From Salaquimonas sp041736675 (GTDB taxonomy: Bacteria > Pseudomonadota > Alphaproteobacteria > Rhizobiales > Rhizobiaceae): DNA of 64,000 bases. The stretch is taken from NCBI GenBank assembly GCA_041736675.1, contig JBGSTD010000047.1:175475-239474 (forward strand), read 5' to 3'. Positions within the stretch are counted from its first letter, which is position 1. Each line of letters opens with the position of its first letter. Shown here piece after piece: positions 24,951 through 33,139 of this stretch. The translations under genes were made by a program, and so were the position numbers. The notes beneath the pieces are model-generated. The model saw only the letters and a program-made list of their open reading frames with translations, was not told the DNA's origin and did not search any database.

Positions 24951-26253
24951 TATCCGAAACAATTTTGTTGGCATCAAATCACCCAATCCCTTTTGGCTTG
25001 CTTCGGCTCCTCCCACCGACAAGGCCTATAATGTTGAACGGGCATTCAAGGCGGGATGGGGCGGCGTTGTCTGGAAAACTCTTGGTGAAGCCGGCCCTCC
25101 TGTTGTCAATGTCAATGGCCCGCGCTACGGCGCAATCTGGGGAGCCGACCGGCGTCTGCTCGGCCTCAACAACATTGAACTGATTACCGACCGTGATCTG
25201 CAGACTAACCTGCGTGAAATAAAACAAGTCAAAAAGAACTGGCCGGACCGGGCGATGATTGTCTCAATCATGGTGCCCTGCGAAGAGGCTGCCTGGAAAG
25301 CGATCCTGCCGCTTGTTGAGGAAACCGAAGCTGACGGCATCGAGCTGAATTTTGGCTGCCCACACGGGATGAGCGAGCGCGGAATGGGTGCTGCAGTCGG
25401 GCAGGTGCCTGAATATATTGAAATGGTCGCGCGTTGGTGCAAGGCCAACAGCCGCATGCCGGTGATTGTGAAACTAACGCCAAACATTACGGATATCCGT
25501 TATCCTGCGCGGGCTGCCAAATCCGGCGGTGCGGATGCCGTGTCGCTCATCAACACCATTTCGTCGATCACAGGTGTCAATCTTGATACATTTTCGCCCG
25601 AACCATCGATTGACGGCAAGGGTTCGCATGGTGGTTATTGCGGGCCTGCCGTAAAGCCGATCGCTCTGAACATGGTTGCTGAAATAGCAAGGGACGAGCA
25701 AACGAGGGGCTTGCCCATATCCGGAATTGGCGGTGTAACAACCTGGCGAGACGCGGCCGAATTTCTGGCTCTTGGCGCAGGCAATGTTCAGGTCTGCACC
25801 GCTGCAATGACGTATGGTTTCAAGATTGTCGAGGAAATGATTCCCGGGCTTTCCAACTGGATGGATGAGAAAGGTCACAAGACACTTGATGACGTCATCG
25901 GAATGGCAACCCCCAATGTGACCGACTGGCAATATCTCAATCTCAATTATGTCACCAAGGCGAGGATCAATCAGGATGCCTGCATCAAATGCGGCCGTTG
26001 CCATATCGCCTGCGAGGACACCTCTCATCAGGCCATTACCTCGATGCTGGACGGAGTGCGCCATTTCGAGGTGATTGAAGAGGAATGTGTTGGCTGCAAT
26101 CTGTGTGTCAATGTCTGCCCTGTCGAAAATTGTATAACGATGGAGCCTCTGGCTGCAGGAACCATGGACAAGCGCACAGGCAAAAACGTTGAGAAAAAAT
26201 ATGCAAACTGGACAGAGCATCCCAACAATCCGTCCCGCGTTGCGGCTGAATAG
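24943..26253 (+). CDS. preA: NAD-dependent dihydropyrimidine dehydrogenase, catalytic subunit
   Basis: 436 residues. The N-terminal FMN-binding dihydroorotate-dehydrogenase-like barrel begins GIKSPNPFWLASAPPTDKAY. The active-site cysteine lies in LNFGCPHGMSERGMGAAVGQ, and INTISSITG and SGIGGVTTWRDAAEFL are pyrimidine/FMN contacts. Two C-terminal 4Fe-4S motifs are present: CIKCGRCHIACED and CVGCNLCVNVCPVENC (about 347-400). It binds the pyrimidine and receives electrons from PreT. The eight-base overlap with preT ensures coupled translation. A strong terminator follows. Confidence 0.95.
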   Translation: MADIRNNFVGIKSPNPFWLASAPPTDKAYNVERAFKAGWGGVVWKTLGEAGPPVVNVNGPRYGAIWGADRRLLGLNNIELITDRDLQTNLREIKQVKKNWPDRAMIVSIMVPCEEAAWKAILPLVEETEADGIELNFGCPHGMSERGMGAAVGQVPEYIEMVARWCKANSRMPVIVKLTPNITDIRYPARAAKSGGADAVSLINTISSITGVNLDTFSPEPSIDGKGSHGGYCGPAVKPIALNMVAEIARDEQTRGLPISGIGGVTTWRDAAEFLALGAGNVQVCTAAMTYGFKIVEEMIPGLSNWMDEKGHKTLDDVIGMATPNVTDWQYLNLNYVTKARINQDACIKCGRCHIACEDTSHQAITSMLDGVRHFEVIEEECVGCNLCVNVCPVENCITMEPLAAGTMDKRTGKNVEKKYANWTEHPNNPSRVAAE

Positions 26254-26274
26254 GTTTTCGGTTCCCTCCCGGAC

Positions 26275-26322
26275 GGGGCGGGGTTGTGGTGAGTCTTCAC
26301 CCTGCCCTGCCCCATTTTTTTC
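26275..26322 (+). terminator. Intrinsic terminator after preTA
   Basis: GGGGCGGGGTTGTGGTGA (26275-26292) pairs imperfectly with TCACCCTGCCCTGCCCC (26297-26313) around GTCT. It is followed at 26315 by a run of eight T. It closes the preT-preA operon before the EamA gene. The GC-rich arms look similar in style to the palindromic repeats found further right. Confidence 0.7.
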
Positions 26323-26377
26323 AGCAGGTTTTTCTTTGTCTTCACAACTGAAAACAAAAGTCGAAAGCCAATTGTAG

Positions 26378-27298
26378 ATGCCAGCAACTTCATCTTTCAG
26401 AACCCACGCAATTGGCAAGGAGAAGCTGCTTGCTCACCTTGCCATGCTGCTCTTTGCTGCGCTGATTGCCGGATCATTTTCAATCGGTGATCTGGCTGTT
26501 CCGCACCTTGCCCCAGCAGCACTCAATTCACTCAGGTTTCTACTCGCCACACTCCTGATGGGTACCGTTGCCTACGTGGTAACTGGAAGTGTTCCGCATA
26601 TTCCACCAGCGCCATGGCGGTTTGCGATACTGGGCGTGCTGATGGCGGCATATTTCGTTCTGATGTTTGTTGCCCTGAAACTTTCAACTCCGGTTTCCAC
26701 CGGAGCGGTTTTCACCTTGATCCCCCTGATGAGTGCTGCATTTGGCTGGCTGTTATTGCGCCAGACTACGCCGCCGCTGGTGGTCCTCTCCCTCCTGGTC
26801 GCTGCCTGCGGAGCGATCTGGGTTATCTTTCGCGGGGATCTGAATGCCATACTCAATTTTGAAATTGGCAGAGGTGAAGCACTGTTTTTCATAGGCTGTG
26901 CCGGCCATGCAGCATATGCGGTGTTGGTAAAAAAATTTACGCGGGGCGAACCGACCAGTGTTTTTACCTTCTACTCCCTGGCGGCAACCTGGATATGGAT
27001 CACGCTTGTTGCCATTCCGGACATTTTTGCCACCGACTGGACCAATCTTCCGCCCATCGTCTGGGTTGGAATTTCCTATCTGTTCATTTTCACCACCGCG
27101 ACCACGTTTTATCTTCTGCGTTTTGCCGCTGTGCGCTTGCCCGCCTCAAAAGTGTTGTCCTACGGTTATCTGACACCAAGCTTCATCATCCTGATCGAAG
27201 GATTGATAGGGCATGGCTGGGTAAGCCTTTCAGTTATCACAGGAGCACTTGTAACTGCTCTCGCCCTCGTCGTTATCGCGTTTTTGCCGGACAGTTGA
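26378..27298 (+). CDS. DMT-family (EamA) transporter
   Basis: 306 residues with about ten hydrophobic segments arranged as two EamA repeats (about 22-147 and 165-302). It has the typical LNSLRFLLATLLMG near the second helix, VSTGAVFTLIPLMSAAFGWLLL near the end of the first repeat, and LPASKVLSYGYLTPSFIILIE in the second. Members export or import metabolites such as amino acids, nucleosides or purines. It sits between preTA and the RutR-like regulator, so a pyrimidine catabolite is a reasonable guess for its substrate. There is no direct proof. It is convergent with the regulator gene (six bases between the stops). Confidence 0.85.
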   Translation: MPATSSFRTHAIGKEKLLAHLAMLLFAALIAGSFSIGDLAVPHLAPAALNSLRFLLATLLMGTVAYVVTGSVPHIPPAPWRFAILGVLMAAYFVLMFVALKLSTPVSTGAVFTLIPLMSAAFGWLLLRQTTPPLVVLSLLVAACGAIWVIFRGDLNAILNFEIGRGEALFFIGCAGHAAYAVLVKKFTRGEPTSVFTFYSLAATWIWITLVAIPDIFATDWTNLPPIVWVGISYLFIFTTATTFYLLRFAAVRLPASKVLSYGYLTPSFIILIEGLIGHGWVSLSVITGALVTALALVVIAFLPDS

Positions 27299-27304
27299 AA
27301 ACAG

Positions 27305-27937
27305 CTACGGCTTCAAGCCACTGACGAACAACTGGTCAAGATAACGCGCGGCATCCTCAAACCGGCCTTCACCACTTTTTCTGCTTCCAAGCACTGCCTG
27401 CACCTGCACATCAAAATCTGCATAATGCTGGGTCGTTGCCCAAATCGAAAAAATCATGTGATAGGGATCAATGTTTCTCATTTTCCCCTGTTCAATCCAT
27501 TTTGCAAATACCTTGACCTTTTCATCGACAAGGTTTTTCAAATCCTGCAACTCTTCCTGAATTCTGGGTGCACCTTGCAAAATCTCGTTGGCAAACAAGC
27601 GCGACTCGCGGGGAAAATCGCGTGCCATTTCGAGTTTTCTGCGGATATAACTCTTGATCTCAGAAAGCGGTTCACCCGTCTCGTCAATAGCGCGCAGGGG
27701 GTCGAGCCACGTGTCAAGAATGCGGTCAATCAGTACCCGATGAATGGCTTCCTTTGTTGGAAAATAATATAGAAGGTTTGGCTTGGACATGCCTGCCTGA
27801 TCGGCGATTTGGTCTATCGTTGCACCGCGAAACCCATGGTTGGCAAATACTTCAAGAGCGGCCTCAAGGATCACCTCCTCCTTTTCTTCCTGAATGCGCG
27901 TACGGCGCTTGGTTTGGGCTGCTCTGGGAAGGGTCAA
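27305..27937 (-). CDS. rutR: TetR-family regulator, RutR-like (pyrimidine utilisation)
   Basis: 210 residues, started by TTG at 27937 with GGAGG eight bases upstream. The N-terminal TetR helix-turn-helix covers about residues 20-68 (FANHGFRGATIDQIADQAG, MSKPNLLYYFPTKEAIHRVL), very like RutR/YcdC. The C-terminal domain (LDPLRAIDETGEPLSEIKSY, RESRLFANEILQGAPRI, MIFSIWATTQHYADFDVQV) matches the RutR ligand-binding domain, which senses uracil or thymine in E. coli. The target sites seen here (23481 and 28041) resemble the RutR palindrome, and the second lies in the shared promoter region with the amidohydrolase gene. It likely represses reductive pyrimidine degradation until substrate is present. 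Confidence 0.88.
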   Translation of the reverse strand: MTLPRAAQTKRRTRIQEEKEEVILEAALEVFANHGFRGATIDQIADQAGMSKPNLLYYFPTKEAIHRVLIDRILDTWLDPLRAIDETGEPLSEIKSYIRRKLEMARDFPRESRLFANEILQGAPRIQEELQDLKNLVDEKVKVFAKWIEQGKMRNIDPYHMIFSIWATTQHYADFDVQVQAVLGSRKSGEGRFEDAARYLDQLFVSGLKP

Positions 27938-28013
27938 GGATCAGGCCTCCAATCGGAAGAAATCTGCCAACAGAATCAAAGTGCAATTGTCAGTTCAAAT
28001 CTCACTTTTTTTC

Positions 28014-28041
28014 TTGAGAGTCTAACAGGAACCTGTAATCT
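28014..28041 (+). promoter_or_regulatory. Candidate promoter of the amidohydrolase gene
   Basis: TTGAGA (28014-28019) and TAATCT (28036-28041) are separated by 16 bases, close to the sigma-70 pattern. The predicted transcript start falls in the adjacent RutR-like operator, which would explain repression by occlusion. Confidence 0.45.
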
Positions 28042-28056
28042 TTACCAACCGGTCAA
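28041..28056. promoter_or_regulatory. RutR-like operator between rutR and the amidohydrolase gene
   Basis: TTTACCAACCGGTCAA matches TTGACCA-NN-TGGTCAA at 12 of 14 fixed positions. It is 104 bases upstream of the RutR-like gene start and 55 bases upstream of the amidohydrolase ATG, so it could control both divergent genes. Confidence 0.6.
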
Positions 28057-28110
28057 TTTTTACAAGTTGTCTTTTTGAAAATATTTGACGCATTACCGAA
28101 GGAGTGTTCC

Positions 28111-29400
28111 ATGGCCAAACAGCGCTCAACCCAGTTAAAGCAATCGGCAATTCCTACAGCCGGTGAAAACCTGCGGATCAATGGCGACAGGCTCTGGGAT
28201 ACAATACACGAAATTGCAAAGATCGGCCCCGGAATTGCGGGCGGTTCCAACCGCCAAACTGTCACGGATGAGGATGGCGAGGCACGCAAACTGTTCCAGA
28301 AATGGTGTGAAGACGCAGGCTGCACAATGGGCGTTGACGAAATGGGGACAATGTTTATGACCCGGCCTGGCACCGACACGAACGCCCTTCCTGTTTATGT
28401 CGGATCACACCTTGATACGCAGCCAACAGGCGGTCGATATGACGGGGTACTCGGGGTTCTCGCCGGCCTTGAAATTGTCCGCACGCTCAATGATCTTGAC
28501 ATCAAGACCAGGCATCCGATTGTGGTGACAAACTGGACCAATGAGGAAGGCACGAGATTTGCCCCGGCGATGATGGCATCGGGCGTCTTTGCCGGAATAT
28601 TCTCCAAGGAGTTTGCCTATGAGAAAACCGATGCCAAGGGCATCAAATTTGGCGACGCGTTGAAGCGCATCGGCTGGCTTGGAGATGAAAAAGTCGGTGC
28701 ACGCAAGATGCACGCCTTCTTTGAGTTACACATCGAGCAAGGTCCGATCCTTGAAGCAAAGAAAAAGGATATCGGGGTTGTGACCCACGGCCAGGGGCTG
28801 CGCTGGATCGAATGCACGGTTACCGGCAAAGAGAGCCATACCGGCTCAACGCCAATGCCAATGCGCAAAAATGCAGGACGGGGTCTGGCACAAATCACGG
28901 AACTGGTTCACGAAATTGCCATGGACAATGCGCCCAATGCAGTTGGTGCCATCGGCCATATCGATGTGTATCCCAATTCGCGCAACATCATTCCGGGCAA
29001 AGTGGTTTTCACGGTTGATTTTCGTTCCCATGAACTGAAGATCATCAACAAGATGCTGAAGCGGTTTGACAAGGAAGCGCCGAAACTCTGCAAGAAACTC
29101 GGCCTTGAATTTTCATCACAGATTGTCGGCCAGTTTGATCCGCCGGCCTTTGACAAGAAATTGCTGCAATCAATTCGCGATGCAGCAAATCGCCTCGGCT
29201 ACTCGCACATGGACATCATTTCGGGAGCCGGACACGATGCCTGCTGGGTGAACCGCGTTGCGCCAACCGCCATGGTGATGTGCCCGTGTGTTGACGGACT
29301 ATCACACAACGAGGCAGAGGATATTTCGAAGGAATGGTCGACCGCTGGAGCGGCGGTTTTGTTCCATGCGGTGGTGGAAACAGCGGAGATTGTGGGATAG
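28111..29400 (+). CDS. Zn-dependent N-carbamoyl-beta-alanine amidohydrolase (beta-ureidopropionase)
   Basis: 429 residues from ATG 28111, fixed by AAGGAG six bases upstream. An M20-family amidase of the hydantoinase/carbamoylase type. The two-metal site is visible in VGSHLDTQPTGGRYDGVLG (His, Asp), TNEEGTRFAPAM (Glu pair), FELHIEQGPILEA (His) and LSHNEAED (His). It hydrolyses N-carbamoyl-beta-alanine, the third step of reductive pyrimidine degradation, to beta-alanine, CO2 and ammonia; N-carbamoyl-L-amino acids are the alternative substrate class. Gene context (preTA, dihydropyrimidinase) supports the pyrimidine role. It heads a long plus-strand operon under a RutR-like site. Confidence 0.92.
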   Translation: MAKQRSTQLKQSAIPTAGENLRINGDRLWDTIHEIAKIGPGIAGGSNRQTVTDEDGEARKLFQKWCEDAGCTMGVDEMGTMFMTRPGTDTNALPVYVGSHLDTQPTGGRYDGVLGVLAGLEIVRTLNDLDIKTRHPIVVTNWTNEEGTRFAPAMMASGVFAGIFSKEFAYEKTDAKGIKFGDALKRIGWLGDEKVGARKMHAFFELHIEQGPILEAKKKDIGVVTHGQGLRWIECTVTGKESHTGSTPMPMRKNAGRGLAQITELVHEIAMDNAPNAVGAIGHIDVYPNSRNIIPGKVVFTVDFRSHELKIINKMLKRFDKEAPKLCKKLGLEFSSQIVGQFDPPAFDKKLLQSIRDAANRLGYSHMDIISGAGHDACWVNRVAPTAMVMCPCVDGLSHNEAEDISKEWSTAGAAVLFHAVVETAEIVG

Positions 29401-29465
29401 CAATCGACCGCAACGAGATCAACGAAGGGGAAAGAATACCTTGGTGCGATCCGAATGAGCGGGCA

Positions 29466-30362
29466 ATGGATGTAGAACTGTTACTGCAAGGCGTCATACG
29501 CCTTTCCAATTTCATGTCATCCCGGCTGATCGTATCGGGCGTATTTTTCTATGTGATTTCAGGATTTACTGAAATTGGAAGTGTAACGGAGGGGTTTTTG
29601 CCCAATCTTGAACTCGTCAATGAGGTGATACGCAATTATCAGGATATTTTCGATATTCTGGGCGTTTCCGAGTTCGCGTTGCTGCTGATTTTCTTTTTGT
29701 TTCTCACCGCTATCCACATCACTTATATCGGCTTTGACCGGGTTGGAGAATATGTGCCACCGGCAATCGTTCCGCTGGCAGGCTGGGAAGCTATCGAGGA
29801 CATGACCAGCGAGGCACTAAAAATTCTTCATGATGCCAGGGGCGAGGAACATACGGATGAAGAAAACCAGCGGCTCTACGAATTCAAGAAGAAGCTTCAG
29901 GAAATCGACGAGCAAAATGAGAAAGTCTATGCAGACGAGCTTACAGGAACGTATGCGGCGTTTCGCATTTCAAAAAGCATGACGGTTTTCGTGGCGCTGG
30001 CATGGGTTTATGCATTGATCAGCGGCAAGTATACCGGAGATACAAACTTTTTGCTGCTGATCCTTGGCTTTACCCTTTCAGTTTTCCTGTTTTCCAGTAT
30101 TTCAATCTTCCGGGCCCATCATTTTGGAATATCTGATCTGCGCAATAATGTGGTTTCACAATTCATAGGGTTTTCAAGCATCTGGACTCCGGCTGCTCAC
30201 CAGGAACGGGTGGCTGCGGCATGCGCACCGTCGCAAGATCTATCCGCCGCCGCTTTCAGAATTCTGATGCCGGTTTACGGGACGCTCGACGTTTTCTTTC
30301 ACGACCTGATACGGTTGCGCCGGAAGATACATGTTTGGTGGAACAGAAAGAAGCAGGGATGA
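29466..30362 (+). CDS. Predicted multi-pass membrane protein of unknown function
   Basis: 298 residues from ATG 29466; the start is uncertain since no strong ribosome site is seen and the frame is open further upstream. Hydrophobic segments lie near residues 20-35 (LIVSGVFFYVISG), 70-90 (FALLLIFFLFLTAIHITYIG), 175-190 and 195-215 (FLLLILGFTLSVFLFSSI). A charged cytoplasmic region lies between (EEHTDEENQRLYEFKKKLQE). It is inserted between the genes for steps 3 and 2 of pyrimidine breakdown and overlaps the next small gene by four bases (ATGA). No family recognised; it is not a known permease type. Confidence 0.6.
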   Translation: MDVELLLQGVIRLSNFMSSRLIVSGVFFYVISGFTEIGSVTEGFLPNLELVNEVIRNYQDIFDILGVSEFALLLIFFLFLTAIHITYIGFDRVGEYVPPAIVPLAGWEAIEDMTSEALKILHDARGEEHTDEENQRLYEFKKKLQEIDEQNEKVYADELTGTYAAFRISKSMTVFVALAWVYALISGKYTGDTNFLLLILGFTLSVFLFSSISIFRAHHFGISDLRNNVVSQFIGFSSIWTPAAHQERVAAACAPSQDLSAAAFRILMPVYGTLDVFFHDLIRLRRKIHVWWNRKKQG

Positions 30363-30586
30363 ACGCAATGTTTGCCAACCTACTCAAAAACGCGCGATGG
30401 ATGGACGGATTTGTCTGGTTTGTTGTTACCGGATTTGCCTGGCTCACCTATGAGACCGTTTATCTCGGCGCGCCTCTGACGATCGAACTGCTTTTGAAGA
30501 CTGCCCTGATCTGGGGGCTGGCCGCGATCGGCTATGCATTGTTGAGCGGCTATTTTGCGGAAAAAGCAAAAAAGGAAAAACAATAA
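30359..30586 (+). CDS. Small membrane protein of unknown function
   Basis: 75 residues, starting at the ATG in the ATGA overlap with the preceding gene. Two hydrophobic segments (about 17-36, WFVVTGFAWLTYETVYL, and 42-62, LLLKTALIWGLAAIGYALLSG) are followed by a very basic tail (AEKAKKEKQ) that should lie in the cytoplasm. Tight coupling suggests that it works with the preceding membrane protein. Function is unknown. Downstream the region to 30634 is empty. Confidence 0.6.
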   Translation: MNAMFANLLKNARWMDGFVWFVVTGFAWLTYETVYLGAPLTIELLLKTALIWGLAAIGYALLSGYFAEKAKKEKQ

Positions 30587-30633
30587 TCAACCTCGCCTCA
30601 CAGCAGAGGGGAAAACTACTACTACGACAGCGG

Positions 30634-31158
30634 ATGAAGAGTTCACTGATGGCTGAAATGAAGAGCAATATTGGAGGCAGGTTTCCTCTCCCCTCGGGGG
30701 AGAGGTCGAATGCGCAGCATTCGGGTGAGGGGGGCTATGCGCCAAAGCCCGCCCGGCATACGAAAACCTTTGCCCGGAACATGCCCACAAACCCCACTAA
30801 AGCAGAGCATCGGATCTGGTTTGAGTTGAGAAACAGAAAGCTGAACGGATATCGTTTTTCGAGGCAAGTTCGGATTGGAAATTACATAGCTGATTTTATT
30901 TGCCGCGAAGAAAAACTGGTAATTGAACTGGATGGCGGGCAACATTGCGAGAACACGGATGACGCGGAACGCACGGTTTGGTTAAATGGACAAGGATATG
31001 CTGTACTTCGTTTTTGGAATGATGAAGTCTATTTTCAACGAAAAACGGTGTTGGATACAATACTTGCCGTTTTGGAGAATCAAATAATTGCCCCCTCACC
31101 CGGCTTGCGCTTCGCGCCCGCCGGCCTCTCCCCCAAGGGAGAGGAAAAACACCGATAG
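30634..31158 (+). CDS. DUF559-family endonuclease-like protein whose ends are encoded by palindromic repeats
   Basis: 174 residues if started at ATG 30634; an internal ATG at 30781 gives a 125-residue protein but trims the family's first helix. The core (about residues 40-150) is a DUF559 domain, a Vsr/PD-(D/E)XK-like nuclease fold: RHTKTFARNMPTNPTKAEHR, FSRQVRIGNYIADFICREEK, VIELDGGQHCENTDDAERTV, VLRFWNDEV. The E-x-D-G-G-Q-H and D-F motifs are the likely catalytic residues. The N-terminal part (PLPSGERSNAQHSGEGG) and the C-terminal tail (APSPGLRFAPAGLSPKGEEK) are translations of the flanking palindromes. It interrupts a pyrimidine operon and has nothing to do with that pathway. Confidence 0.8.
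   Translation: MKSSLMAEMKSNIGGRFPLPSGERSNAQHSGEGGYAPKPARHTKTFARNMPTNPTKAEHRIWFELRNRKLNGYRFSRQVRIGNYIADFICREEKLVIELDGGQHCENTDDAERTVWLNGQGYAVLRFWNDEVYFQRKTVLDTILAVLENQIIAPSPGLRFAPAGLSPKGEEKHR
30685..30734. repeat. Left palindromic repeat of the DUF559 element
   Basis: Two consecutive hairpins (nine-base arms with a TCG loop, then seven-base arms with a GCA loop) and a G-rich strand GGGTGAGGGGGG. It matches the right-end repeat in inverted orientation. Confidence 0.75.
31091..31144. repeat. Right palindromic repeat of the DUF559 element
   Basis: CCCCCTCACCC, an inner hairpin CGGC-TT-GCGC/GCGC-CC-GCCG, and an outer hairpin CCTCTCCC/GGGAGAGG, in inverted orientation to the left repeat. It codes for the last residues of the DUF559 protein. 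Confidence 0.75.
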
Positions 31159-31172
31159 AGCGGAGAAAATCA

Positions 31173-32627
31173 ATGACCACTGTTATCAAGAACGGAACCA
31201 TCGTCACCGCAGACCTCACCTATAAGGGAGATGTCAAAATCGACAAGGGTGTGATTGTCGAAATCGGGCCAGACCTTTCAGGCGACAAGACGCTGGATGC
31301 CACAGGCTGCTATATCATGCCCGGCGGAATTGATCCCCACACGCATCTCGAAATGCCGTTCATGGGCACTTATTCCTCGGACGATTTTGAAAGCGGAACA
31401 AGAGCCGCGCTATCGGGCGGCACCACAATGGTCGTCGACTTTGCCCTGCCCGCCCCCGGCCAGTCACTGCTCGAAGCGCTGCAAATGTGGGACAACAAAT
31501 CGACACGCGCCAATTGTGACTACTCTTTCCATATGGCGATCACCTGGTGGAGCGAACAGGTTTTCAACGAAATGAAAACTGTAGTTCAGGAGCGCGGCAT
31601 CAACACCTTCAAGCATTTCCTTGCCTACAAGGGCGCGCTGATGGTCAATGATGATGAACTTTATGCCTCGTTCTCGCGCTGCGCGGAACTCGGCGCCATT
31701 CCGATGGTCCATGCGGAAAACGGCGATGTGGTTGCCGAACTTTCCGCCAAACTGCTCGCGCAGGGTAATACAGGGCCTGAGGCCCATGCCTATTCGCGCC
31801 CGCCACAGGTGGAGGGCGAAGCCACCAACCGGGCGATCATGATTGCCGACATGACCGGCGCGCCGCTGTATGTGGTGCACACGTCCTGCGAAGACAGCCA
31901 TGAGGCTATCCGCCGGGCGCGGGCCCAGGGCAAACGCGTCTGGGGCGAGCCGCTGATCCAGCACCTGACGCTCGATGAAAGCGAATATTTCAACAAGGAC
32001 TGGGACCATGCGGCGCGGCGCGTGATGAGCCCGCCTTTCCGCAACAAGCAGCATCAGGATTCGCTTTGGGCAGGGCTTTCGTCCGGCTCGCTATCGGTTG
32101 TCGCAACGGACCATTGCGCCTTTACCACTGAGCAGAAGCGTTTTGGTGTTGGCGACTTCACCAAGATCCCCAATGGCACGGGCGGACTTGAAGACCGCAT
32201 GCCGATGCTTTGGACCTACGGCGTTGCCACAGGCCGGATCACCATGAACGAATTTGTGGCGGTCACCTCCACCAACATCGCCAAGATCATGAACATGTAT
32301 CCGAAAAAGGGTGCGGTGCTGGTCGGCTCGGACGCGGACCTCGTCGTTTGGGACCCGGAAAAACCCAAGACCATTACTGCCAAGAAACAACAGTCGGCGA
32401 TTGACTACAACGTCTTTGAGGGCAAAAAGGTCAAGGGCCTGCCACGCTATGTCCTGTCGCGCGGACATGTCTCGATTGTCGACGGCAAGGTCAAGACCGA
32501 GGAAGGCCATGGCAAGTTCGTCAAGCGCTCGCCCAATGGCTCGGTTTCAAAAGCCCTGTCGACCTGGAAGGAATTGACCAATCCGATGCCGGTAAAACGC
32601 ACGGGCATTCCGGCAAGTGGGGTGTGA
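31173..32627 (+). CDS. hydA: Dihydropyrimidinase (D-hydantoinase)
   Basis: 484 residues of the amidohydrolase superfamily, cytoplasmic. It hydrolyses dihydrouracil/dihydrothymine to N-carbamoyl-beta-alanine or its methyl derivative, the second step of reductive pyrimidine breakdown. The binuclear zinc site is visible: GGIDPHTHLEMPF (two His), the carbamylated lysine in FKHFLAYKGALMV (about 150), VHAENGD and VVHTSCEDS (His), and the catalytic Asp in VVATDHCAF (about 312). Length is typical. Codon usage appears more GC-rich than in the neighbours. It lies just after the DUF559 element and overlaps the following gene by one base (TGATG). Confidence 0.95.
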   Translation: MTTVIKNGTIVTADLTYKGDVKIDKGVIVEIGPDLSGDKTLDATGCYIMPGGIDPHTHLEMPFMGTYSSDDFESGTRAALSGGTTMVVDFALPAPGQSLLEALQMWDNKSTRANCDYSFHMAITWWSEQVFNEMKTVVQERGINTFKHFLAYKGALMVNDDELYASFSRCAELGAIPMVHAENGDVVAELSAKLLAQGNTGPEAHAYSRPPQVEGEATNRAIMIADMTGAPLYVVHTSCEDSHEAIRRARAQGKRVWGEPLIQHLTLDESEYFNKDWDHAARRVMSPPFRNKQHQDSLWAGLSSGSLSVVATDHCAFTTEQKRFGVGDFTKIPNGTGGLEDRMPMLWTYGVATGRITMNEFVAVTSTNIAKIMNMYPKKGAVLVGSDADLVVWDPEKPKTITAKKQQSAIDYNVFEGKKVKGLPRYVLSRGHVSIVDGKVKTEEGHGKFVKRSPNGSVSKALSTWKELTNPMPVKRTGIPASGV

Positions 32628-33139
32628 TGGACGGAGCAGAAATGGTTCAACGTGGATGGAGTATGGGAGACTGGGCCAATCTATTTTCGATTGTTGCATC
32701 GATAGCAGTGATTGTAACTGCGATATTTGTTTTCTTTCAAATATGGTTTCAAAAGAAAGGACTGCGAAACGAAGAAAGGTTGTTCGTAAGGCAGTCTATT
32801 GAGTTCATTGCTGAAAAAATGCAGGAAGAAATATTTAGAGAAAGGCGACGCGCTCTATTTTCCAGTGGACAACTGGCGGATTACCGGAATTTATCCGATG
32901 AGTCCAAAGAGAATGCTCGCGCTGTGTTGTCTACATATGGACCACTCTGCCAAATGATTCATCGTGGAGCTTTGGAAGAGCAAGCTTTCAAAGATTATTG
33001 GCAATCCGCATTTATTAGAGATTGGGATAGGTTGTCCTCCTTCGTTGAGGAAGAACGAAAGGTAATGCGGAAACAAACTCTTTTTGCCAAAACTGAGCAA
33101 TTGGCAAGAAAATGGAAATCGGAGGACATCAACATATGA
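32627..33139 (+). CDS. Single-pass membrane protein of unknown function
   Basis: 170 residues, ATG 32627 in a TGATG overlap with hydA (GTG 32624 is in frame). One membrane segment near residues 17-38 (FSIVASIAVIVTAIFVFFQIWF) follows a short periplasmic N-terminus. The remaining 130 residues are a charged helical cytoplasmic domain (FIAEKMQEEIFRERRRALFS, then KDYWQSAFIRDWDRLSSFVE). The layout resembles DUF4760-like proteins, but I do not assign it firmly. Its base composition is more AT-rich than hydA's, a hint of a later insertion. Its TGA overlaps the ATG of the truncated ABC ATPase copy at 33136. Confidence 0.6.
   Translation: MDGAEMVQRGWSMGDWANLFSIVASIAVIVTAIFVFFQIWFQKKGLRNEERLFVRQSIEFIAEKMQEEIFRERRRALFSSGQLADYRNLSDESKENARAVLSTYGPLCQMIHRGALEEQAFKDYWQSAFIRDWDRLSSFVEEERKVMRKQTLFAKTEQLARKWKSEDINI

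Larger units (their letters stand above)
30682..31147. mobile_element. Palindrome-bounded element carrying the DUF559 gene
   Basis: The two ends are inverted copies of the same composite motif. Left: hairpin CCTCTCCCC (30685-30693)/GGGGAGAGG (30697-30705), a second hairpin CGAATGC/GCATTCG (30707-30723), then GGGTGAGGGGGG. Right, in mirror order: CCCCCTCACCC (31091-31101), a GC-rich hairpin, then CCTCTCCC (31125-31132)/GGGAGAGG (31137-31144). The inverted ends extend outward by TTT/AAA. The 356-base interior is the DUF559 core. No target-site duplication was identified. This resembles a REP/RAYT-like arrangement with a nuclease gene between palindromes; mobility is inferred. Confidence 0.55.

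Noticed and set aside
30685..31144. Palindromic repeats considered as a CRISPR array or classical insertion sequence
   Set aside because: Only two inverted copies with a coding interior, no regular spacers, and no DDE or HUH transposase.
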